A stretch of 22,512 nt of DNA from CAZGMC01 sp964526565 (lineage in GTDB: Bacteria > Pseudomonadota > Alphaproteobacteria > DSM-16000 > Inquilinaceae). Below are positions 16,412 through 22,512 of the stretch, piece after piece. The notes under the pieces were generated by a model, which did no database searches, was not told the origin of the DNA, and saw only the letters and a program-made list of their open reading frames with translations. Made by a program: the position numbers and the translations under genes. The stretch lies in NCBI GenBank assembly GCA_964526565.1, contig CAZGMC010000069.1, positions 1 through 22,512 on the forward strand. The letters are read 5' to 3'. Within the stretch, counting starts at the first letter, position 1, and each line of letters opens with the position of its first letter.

Positions 16412-16454
16412 CAGGTGTACGCGGGCAGGCGTTTGCGTGCAACCCCGTCACCAT
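16405..16454. other. Inverted repeat around the glycosyltransferase stop
   Basis: ATGGTGAC (16405-16412) and GTCACCAT (16447-16454) are perfect complements 34 bases apart, and the first copy contains the stop codon. It could fold into a weak terminator or mark the boundary of an inserted segment. No T tract follows. Confidence 0.3.
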
Positions 16455-16587
16455 CCATCAGTTTTCCATGGCTGCCCAGAGCGGGAGGAGCGGCAGGCAG
16501 GCTCCGACAAGCCTGATGATGCGACGGAGGCCGCGGGTGAACCAGGAGGTTCGGCTGCAGGCGACCTTCTGCTGACGCGCCGACGCA

Positions 16588-16785
16588 TCAAGTGGAATTG
16601 ATGATGGCGCCACCGGCCAAGATGGCTGTCGCTGCAGGCCAACCAGGTTGTCGCAGAACAATCCCATCGGCTTGCGGCGCCGCCAAACCGCCGACCAGGA
16701 GATACACCACGCCCCGCGCGGCATAGCCGAGCCGCACCAGCATTTCGAACCGGCCGGCCTCCGCCGCCATCGTCGCCGTTGCCAT
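16588..16785 (-). pseudogene. Truncated DUF1206-like gene
   Basis: From an ATG at 16783-16785, with GGAG six bases upstream, the frame encodes 65 residues. FEMLVRLGYAARGVVYLLVGGLAA matches the opening of the DUF1206 membrane domain. Full-length members are usually several times longer, with repeated copies of this motif and about six membrane segments. Here the match is lost after about 35 residues and a stop follows. Other frames down to 16440 do not restore it. It is best read as the 5' remnant of a decayed gene, though a short expressed peptide is possible. The foreign-looking glycosyltransferase is directly beyond its lost 3' end. The region from 16412 to 16898 holds nothing else. Confidence 0.55.
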
Positions 16786-16898
16786 CAACCGCTCCCGTTG
16801 TCCGCCTGTGGAAAAGAGGATCGGCGGTTAACGGAGCGCGGGCCGGGCCGTTCCAGGGCAACGGGCCGGACCGGGTCGTGCTTAAGGGTTGGGCGGGT

Positions 16899-18278
<1,380 letters not shown>

Positions 18279-18434
18279 GGCGTCGCCTCCCCTCTTGCGG
18301 CCTTTTCAGCCACCTTGGGGCAAGCGGCACGGTTTGCCAAGGCACCCCTGCGCAGCGATCCGTGCCTTCAGTGGACGGCCATTCGAACGGTGCCCTCAGA
18401 CGGCGCCATTGTCCGAACGCGAACCGCAAACAAG

Positions 18435-18460
18435 GGGCCGACGGTCAGCGGACCGCCGGC
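18435..18460 (-). terminator. Candidate terminator after the PEP-CTERM gene
   Basis: An 11-pair stem (18435-18445 with 18450-18460) has a four-base loop. The single non-matching position is a G-U pair only when read from the minus strand, and the minus-strand sequence then continues CCTTGTTTGCGG. Both facts favour use by the PEP-CTERM gene, whose stop is about 30 bases upstream. Confidence 0.5.
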
Positions 18461-18492
18461 CTCCATGTCGGCTGTGGTCGCACCGGCGGCGG

Positions 18493-19275
18493 TCAGGCGA
18501 TGCGGCGGCGCCGTGCCAGCCCGATCCCGGCCAGGCCGGCGCCCAGCAGCGCCAGGGTGGCCGGCTCCGGCATGACGACCTGCTCCTGGCTGCCGATCGT
18601 GAAGTCGTCGAAGCCGAACACGTCGCCCTGGCCGGTGGTGGTCAGGAAGGCGACGCTCGCGAACTGCTCCGACGCGTTCTCGGCGATGGCACCGAAGAAC
18701 AGCACCGATCCGTCCGTGCTGCCGAACGACCCCGACGTGTTCGGGACGTCGAGGATCGTCGTGCCGCCGTTCGACAGCTCGAGCCGCAGCTGGCCGCCGA
18801 AGTCGCCGATGTCGATGCCGAAGAAGCCAAACGCCGCGATGGGTTGGGAAAAGGAGATGCTGAAGTTGTTCGTGCCTCCCGCCTCGACCTCCCAATAGTT
18901 GCTGCCGGACACACCGTAGCGGCCGAAGCCGTTGGTGGTGCCGGGTGTGACGGTCGCAACCTCGCCGTTGCCTCCGGACAGGGTGGCCGTGCCGGCGCCC
19001 GGGAACGAAAGGTTGAGCGGGGCGCCGGTGCCGGTCGCGAAACCCTCAAAGTCTTCCGTCCCGACCCCGACGAGATTGCTCAGAAAGCCGGCTTCCGCGG
19101 CCGCGGCGTTCGGGAAGGATGCCAGGGGCGTGGACGCGCTGTTGTTCAGATCCTCGCCAAAGAAGATCTGGTACGCATTGGCCTGCTGCGTTCCGGCAAA
19201 GACGCCAAGCGCAACGACGGCGCCGAGCAGTGTGCCGTGGAATGTTCTCTTTGCTCCAGGTGCAGACTGGTGCAT
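18493..19275 (-). CDS. PEP-CTERM sorting domain surface protein
   Basis: This 260-residue exported protein has a signal peptide (residues 1-34, GTLLGAVVALGVFAGTQQANA) and a C-terminal PEP-CTERM signal: MPEP at 235-238, a hydrophobic segment LALLGAGLAGIGLA and a basic tail RRRR. Such proteins are cleaved and sorted by exosortase (EpsH/XrtA type), usually in bacteria that make exopolysaccharide. The mature part is rich in Gly, Ser, Thr and Asn and looks all-beta (for example AFGFFGIDIGDFGGQLRLEL), with no enzyme motif. An in-frame start at 19329 is rejected because GGGAG lies seven bases before the ATG at 19273-19275, followed by a proper signal peptide. A sigma-54-like promoter lies at 19328-19342. 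No exosortase gene is in the window. Confidence 0.9.
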   Translation of the reverse strand: MHQSAPGAKRTFHGTLLGAVVALGVFAGTQQANAYQIFFGEDLNNSASTPLASFPNAAAAEAGFLSNLVGVGTEDFEGFATGTGAPLNLSFPGAGTATLSGGNGEVATVTPGTTNGFGRYGVSGSNYWEVEAGGTNNFSISFSQPIAAFGFFGIDIGDFGGQLRLELSNGGTTILDVPNTSGSFGSTDGSVLFFGAIAENASEQFASVAFLTTTGQGDVFGFDDFTIGSQEQVVMPEPATLALLGAGLAGIGLARRRRIA

Positions 19276-19327
19276 TCGTGCTCTCCCTTCATCCCGATTG
19301 GGAAATTTCTGAAACGTTTTCCCCTGC

Positions 19328-19342
19328 ACAAGAACCGTGCCA
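19328..19342 (-). promoter_or_regulatory. Sigma-54-like promoter of the PEP-CTERM gene
   Basis: On the minus strand TGGCAC (19342-19337), five bases, then TTGT (19331-19328) matches the sigma-54 -24/-12 consensus TGGCAC-N5-TTGC at every position but the last. Transcription would start near 19317, about 42 bases before the ATG. PEP-CTERM genes are known targets of the sigma-54 activator PrsR in some bacteria, so the context supports it. Confidence 0.6.
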
Positions 19343-19449
19343 CGGGCAGAGCACCGCGATTCTCGCTCGATCGGCGGCCAGTCGCATCGAGTCGAATGGA
19401 ATGGTGTCAGACGAAGGCCTTAAGCGAAGGTCACAGTTTCATAAACCTT

Positions 19450-19488
19450 AAATTGTAACTCCTGCAGACAATGCTCAAATTGTGAAAC
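19450..19488. promoter_or_regulatory. Repeated AAATTGT(A/G)A motif, possible activator sites
   Basis: AAATTGTAA at 19450-19458 and CAAATTGTGAAAC at 19476-19488 recur as CAAATTGTAAAC at 19812-19823. The first two lie about 130-170 bases upstream of the predicted sigma-54 transcription start, the distance expected for enhancer-bound activators. The protein that would bind is unknown. Confidence 0.35.
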
Positions 19489-19602
19489 ACTATGCCAAAC
19501 AAATCAATGCCTTGGCAGGAGCTCCGGGCTTGCAGTGCCCGTAAAGCGGATCGACGGCCGACAGGAAGCAAAAGCCCTGCCCACAACCTGCTGGACCGGG
19601 CT

Positions 19603-19628
19603 CAATGGCAGAAAGCTGCGTGCCATTG
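19603..19628. other. Inverted repeat in AT-rich intergenic DNA
   Basis: CAATGGCA (19603-19610) and TGCCATTG (19621-19628) are perfect complements with a ten-base spacer. It borders the most AT-rich stretch of the window (about 19625-19830). It could be an operator or a hairpin in an unannotated RNA. Confidence 0.4.
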
Positions 19629-19867
19629 CATAATATGAGATGTTAGATCTTAATCATCATGTTAAAAAATGGATCCTTGTTCGTTCAGAAGAGAGAGTTT
19701 GAAAAATAATTCTACCAAGAGTGATAAAAACAGGACGCCCTACCGGCAGTCTTTTCGGTATACCCTAAAGCAGGGCAACCGGCTCGTTTATAACTAAAAT
19801 GATGAAACACACAAATTGTAAACAGAAGCAGTCCCGCCCGTCATGGTGATGAAACCGCGCTTTTCCT

Positions 19868-19972
19868 TCAGCCACCGGTGGGCGCCTTTGCCGCCGGCAG
19901 CGACAGCCCTCCGTGTCGGGCAAGCCACTCAATTGGGCTGGAAAGCAGATCAGCCCATTCCTGCGGGTTCAT
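19868..19972 (-). CDS. Possible 34-residue small protein
   Basis: A minus-strand ATG at 19970-19972 encodes MNPQEWADLLSSPIEWLARH and 14 more residues. The composition looks protein-like and G+C of the frame resembles real genes, but the AAGGA that precedes the ATG is directly adjacent, too close for efficient use. No family is recognised. The remainder of 19343-20103 carries the motifs listed separately, and no other gene was found there. Confidence 0.22.
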   Translation of the reverse strand: MNPQEWADLLSSPIEWLARHGGLSLPAAKAPTGG

Positions 19973-20103
19973 TCCTTACGATTTGGAGCACATAATTTTC
20001 GTCCAGGCCTTCAAAAACGTCCCTGTAAGGAAATCTGACATCGCCCGTAAGTCACGCTCAACCGGACCTGCCGCCATTCATCACAAGGATCGGCCACAAT
20101 CGG

Positions 20104-20946
20104 CTAATCCTGCACCTCCACCGCCGGCGTGAAGACGTAGCCGGCGCCGCGTTCGGTGCGGATCAGGGTGGGCGCCTTGCCGTCGGGCTCGATCTTGCGG
20201 CGCAGGCGCAGCACCTGGACGTCGACGCTGCGGTCGAGCAGGGCACCGCCCGTGCCGCGGTAGAGGCTGAGCAGCTGCTCGCGGCTGAGCACCCGCCGCG
20301 GCGCCTGCAGGAAGGCGAGCAGCACCGCCTGCTCGCCCTCGGTCAAGGCGATGTCGCGGCCGTCGGGGCCGGTCAGCCGCTGCGCCCTGGGATCGAGCTG
20401 CCATCCGGCAAAGCGGTAGCGCCGGGCAACCGGGGCCGGGACCGTGGTCGGGGCCGGGNNNNNNNNNNNNNNNNNNNNNNNNNNNNNNNNNNNNNNNNNN
20501 NNNNNNNNNNNNNNNNNNNNNNNNNNNNNNNNNNNNNNNNNNNNNNNNNNNNNNNNNNCCGGGGCCGGGGCCGGGGCCGCCGGCGGCCACGACAGCGTGC
20601 GGATGCGGGCGCGCAACTCGCCGGGGCTGAACGGCTTGCTCAGGAAGTGCTCGCCGGCCAGGCCGGCGGCGGTGATGCGGTCGAACTCCACCGATGGCCC
20701 GGCGATCAGGATCATCGGCAGGCCCGGGTCGTCCTTGAGCGCGCGCGCCAGCGCCACTGCGTCCTCGGCCTCCAGCGCCAGATCGACGATGACCAGGGCG
20801 ATCCCGCCGCTGGCCAGCGCGCCCATCAGCGCAGCGCGATCCTCCACGGCGACGAGGCGACAGGGATCGCCGCGCGCGGCCTCGCGCACCGCGACCTGGA
20901 CGTCCGGATCGTCGCCGACCAGAAGAATGCCGCGGGATGTCACCAC
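20104..20946 (-). CDS. OmpR-family response regulator with repeat-encoded linker (gap inside)
   Basis: This is a two-domain DNA-binding response regulator. The receiver domain (about residues 5-117) has the acidic pair Asp12-Asp13, the phospho-acceptor Asp55 (LVIVDLAL) and Lys104 (FLSKPF). The usual Thr/Ser before the active-site Ala/Gly is Ala82 (ILIAGPS), so switching may be weakened. The winged-helix output domain runs from YRFAGWQLDP to RTERGAGYVFTPA. Between them is a Pro-Ala linker whose centre is a 100-N gap; both halves are in one frame with the gap taken as 100 bases, but the true length is unknown. The start is GTG at 20944-20946 with AAAGGG seven bases upstream; an in-frame start at 21009 has no such site. 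No kinase gene is adjacent, so partner and targets are unknown. Confidence 0.88.
   Translation of the reverse strand: MVTSRGILLVGDDPDVQVAVREAARGDPCRLVAVEDRAALMGALASGGIALVIVDLALEAEDAVALARALKDDPGLPMILIAGPSVEFDRITAAGLAGEHFLSKPFSPGELRARIRTLSWPPAAPAPAPXXXXXXXXXXXXXXXXXXXXXXXXXXXXXXXXXXPAPTTVPAPVARRYRFAGWQLDPRAQRLTGPDGRDIALTEGEQAVLLAFLQAPRRVLSREQLLSLYRGTGGALLDRSVDVQVLRLRRKIEPDGKAPTLIRTERGAGYVFTPAVEVQD
20432..20578. repeat. In-frame GGGGCC hexamer array with a 100-N assembly gap
   Basis: Right of the N run (20459-20558) are three perfect GGGGCC units (20561-20578). Left of it the hexamer register continues as GGGGCC, GGGACC, GTGGTC, GGGGCC from 20432. Read on the minus strand this encodes Pro-Ala, with Thr-Val variants at the output-domain side. 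A six-base unit keeps the reading frame whatever the copy number. The G-rich strand could form G-quadruplexes, which may explain the gap. Confidence 0.9.
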
Positions 20947-21067
20947 AGCCGTGCCCTTTGTCGCGAGCGGCAGCACCCGACGGGACGCCGGGCGCGTCAC
21001 ATACGCCAAGCCACGAGGCTAATGTGCAGGTGTAACGATTGTACGAACCAGAGTGGTTACCGCGCCC

Positions 21068-21192
21068 GGCTCAGGGGGCCGGCTCAGGGGGCCGGCTCAG
21101 GGGGCCGGCTCGGGGGCCGGCTCGGGGGCCGGCTCGGGGGCCGGCTCAGGGGGCCGGCTCGGGGGCCGGCTCGGGGGCCGGCCCAGGGGGCC
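21068..21192. repeat. Tandem array, mixed 13- and 12-bp units, ten copies
   Basis: Units are GGCTCAGGGGGCC (13 bases) or GGCTCGGGGGCC (12 bases), in the order 13,13,13,12,12,12,13,12,12,13, the last being GGCCCAGGGGGCC. A partial unit GGCTCA continues into 21198 and includes the stop codon of the next gene (TCA at 21196-21198, read as TGA). The array lies between that stop and the start of the response-regulator gene, which are on the same strand. This array is complete, with no N run. Confidence 0.95.
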
Positions 21193-21195
21193 GGC

Positions 21196-22512
21196 TCACC
21201 GGGACGACGCTTCGGCCGCCGTCGTCTCCAGGAACGTGAAGGTTGCCGGCAGCAGCTCGCTGCCGCCAAGGCGGGCGATCTCTTCCAGGCTGTCGCGCAG
21301 GTCGGGGAAATACGCCGTTGCCGTTTCCTGCACCGGGCGCAGGTCGTCGAACAGCGGCACCGGTGCGGTCAGGACGACGATCATCTTGGTTCCCGCCGGC
21401 TGCGCAACGATCCACTGCCGCTCATTGGGCCGCAGCTGCTCCGCGTCCGCGCCCAGCATGAAGAGCTGTCCGGCATAGGCGACGTTCTGCGGGCGCAGCG
21501 GCTCGGGCAGCATGTGAATGACGCCGCCGTCCCGGTCCACGTAGTCCACATACAGATAGCCGTCGAAGCTGTCCGCTGCCGTCGCCCGCACGACAAGCGT
21601 ATCGCCGGTGGCATAGGTCGCGTCGTCATGGTTGAGCGCGATCAGCGGCCGGCCGCGCTCCGGCTCCAGGGCGGCGTGGTCGACCAGGATGCCCATGTAC
21701 TCGCAGAACGGCCACGGCCGGACCACCAGCGTGCCGCCCACCCCGCTCACGCCGTCGATCGCGGCCAGCGAGGTGCGCAGCCGGTCGCGGTCGCTTTCGC
21801 TGGCGACGAAGCCGGACAGTTCGACCTGCCGATCTTCCGTCAGCGTCGCTTCGATGCGCGCACAGTCGTACCCGGCGACGATCAGGTCGACGATGCCGGC
21901 CAGCCGGTCGGCTTCCCCGTCGCCCGTGGCCGGCCTGTCCGACAGCAGCTGCCAGGCAGCGATGCCGCCGCCCACCGCCAGCACCAGCACGGCGGCCGCG
22001 GCCGCCACCGCTCGCCACGGCCGGCGCGGCGCGGCGACGGCACGCGGCGGCGGATCGGGGCTGGCGTAGAGGTCGCCGGCCAGCGGCTTGCGCTCGAACG
22101 CCGAGGGCGGCGGCAGCGGCGGACGCAGGCGCGCGGCGTGGGCCAGTTTGAGCCGCTCGATCTGGCCGCTGCGGCCGACATCCTCGGGCGCGGCGCCGAA
22201 ACCCAGGCCGAGCACGGTGAGAAAGACCTCGCGCGCCTCGTTCTGCGTGTCGCCCAGGCCGTTTAGCCGCTCGACGAACTCGGCCGCCGGGCTCTTGCTC
22301 TTGAACAGTGCCGCGGTCAGCGGCTGGGTGCGCTGGTACCAGGCCGGGTGGCGGCCCAGCCGCTCGTCGGCCCAGGCGGCGGCGGCGAAGATGGCGTGAT
22401 AGGCTTCGGCCTCCGGTTTGCCGGCCCGCACCGCGGCGTCGTGCGCCCGGCGCAAACCATCGAAGAGATCCCGATAGACCTCGCCGGCCGGCGCCGTGAA
22501 CGCGTCGCCGCC
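21196..22512 (-). CDS. DotU-like / BON-like / DUF4384-like membrane protein, N-terminus beyond the window
   Basis: This is a partial protein of 438 visible residues, open to the right edge. A TTG at 22455 is not taken as the start, because the frame continues upstream as GGDAFTAPAGEVYRDLFDG. The first 110 residues resemble the IcmH/DotU fold (AIFAAAAWADERLG, PLTAALFKSKSPAAEFVERL, EVFLTVLGLGFG). A Pro-rich stretch and one membrane helix follow (about 168-188, AAAAAVLVLAVGGGIAAW). Next is a BON-like segment (about 209-266, VELSGFVASESDRDRLRTSL) and a C-terminal DUF4384-like domain (about 300-390, DSFDGYLYVDYVDRDGGVIHMLP). DotU relatives anchor type VI and IVB secretion machines, but the extra domains and absence of visible secretion genes leave the role open. 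It is the gene upstream of the response regulator on the same strand. Confidence 0.75.
   Translation of the reverse strand, partial: GGDAFTAPAGEVYRDLFDGLRRAHDAAVRAGKPEAEAYHAIFAAAAWADERLGRHPAWYQRTQPLTAALFKSKSPAAEFVERLNGLGDTQNEAREVFLTVLGLGFGAAPEDVGRSGQIERLKLAHAARLRPPLPPPSAFERKPLAGDLYASPDPPPRAVAAPRRPWRAVAAAAAVLVLAVGGGIAAWQLLSDRPATGDGEADRLAGIVDLIVAGYDCARIEATLTEDRQVELSGFVASESDRDRLRTSLAAIDGVSGVGGTLVVRPWPFCEYMGILVDHAALEPERGRPLIALNHDDATYATGDTLVVRATAADSFDGYLYVDYVDRDGGVIHMLPEPLRPQNVAYAGQLFMLGADAEQLRPNERQWIVAQPAGTKMIVVLTAPVPLFDDLRPVQETATAYFPDLRDSLEEIARLGGSELLPATFTFLETTAAEASSR

Noticed and set aside
19276..19329. Upstream in-frame start of the PEP-CTERM protein
   Set aside because: It would put 18 charged residues before the signal peptide, and the ATG at 19275 has a good ribosome site; the sigma-54 promoter would also overlap it.
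19878..20132. Plus-strand 84-codon open frame
   Set aside because: No ribosome site, no family, and it ends antisense to the response-regulator 3' end.

Overview
The window comes from a high-G+C alphaproteobacterium. Most codons end in G or C, and it carries the alphaproteobacterial addA-trxA gene pair and a cytoplasmic histidine kinase of a type common in that class. A member of the Rhodospirillales or a related lineage is plausible, but nothing here fixes the genus. No rRNA, tRNA, CRISPR array or insertion sequence was found. Three runs of exactly 100 N are assembly gaps of unknown true length, and each lies inside a short tandem repeat.

Layout, left to right: an unresolved edge fragment and a strong hairpin; an AhpD-like protein (minus) divergent from a class III CoA-transferase (plus); a minus-strand pair, a DUF6653-type membrane protein followed by a secreted CAP-domain protein; a glycosyltransferase-like/methyltransferase fusion (plus); oligoendopeptidase F; an ABC1/UbiB-like kinase; the AddA helicase-nuclease and thioredoxin; a soluble histidine kinase (minus); a lower-G+C family 2 glycosyltransferase beside a truncated DUF1206 gene; an M17 leucyl aminopeptidase and a PEP-CTERM surface protein (both minus); an 830-bp gene-poor, partly AT-rich region; an OmpR-type response regulator with a repeat-built linker; and, running off the right edge, a DotU-like/BON-like/DUF4384-like membrane protein.

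The genes are mostly unrelated housekeeping and envelope functions rather than one pathway. Possible functional links are addA with trxA (conserved synteny rather than shared chemistry), the two sugar-transfer genes with the PEP-CTERM protein (PEP-CTERM/exosortase systems usually accompany exopolysaccharide production), and the secreted CAP protein with its membrane neighbour.

The most distinctive feature is a set of six short tandem arrays with 6- to 17-bp units. Each has its own unit sequence, most centred on a GGCC-type or CCGCGG palindromic core. Five lie between genes, with units of 12, 13, 14 or 17 bp. The sixth lies inside the response-regulator gene and has a 6-bp unit that preserves the reading frame and encodes a Pro-Ala linker. 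This looks like local, repeated expansion of different seed sequences rather than copies of one mobile element.
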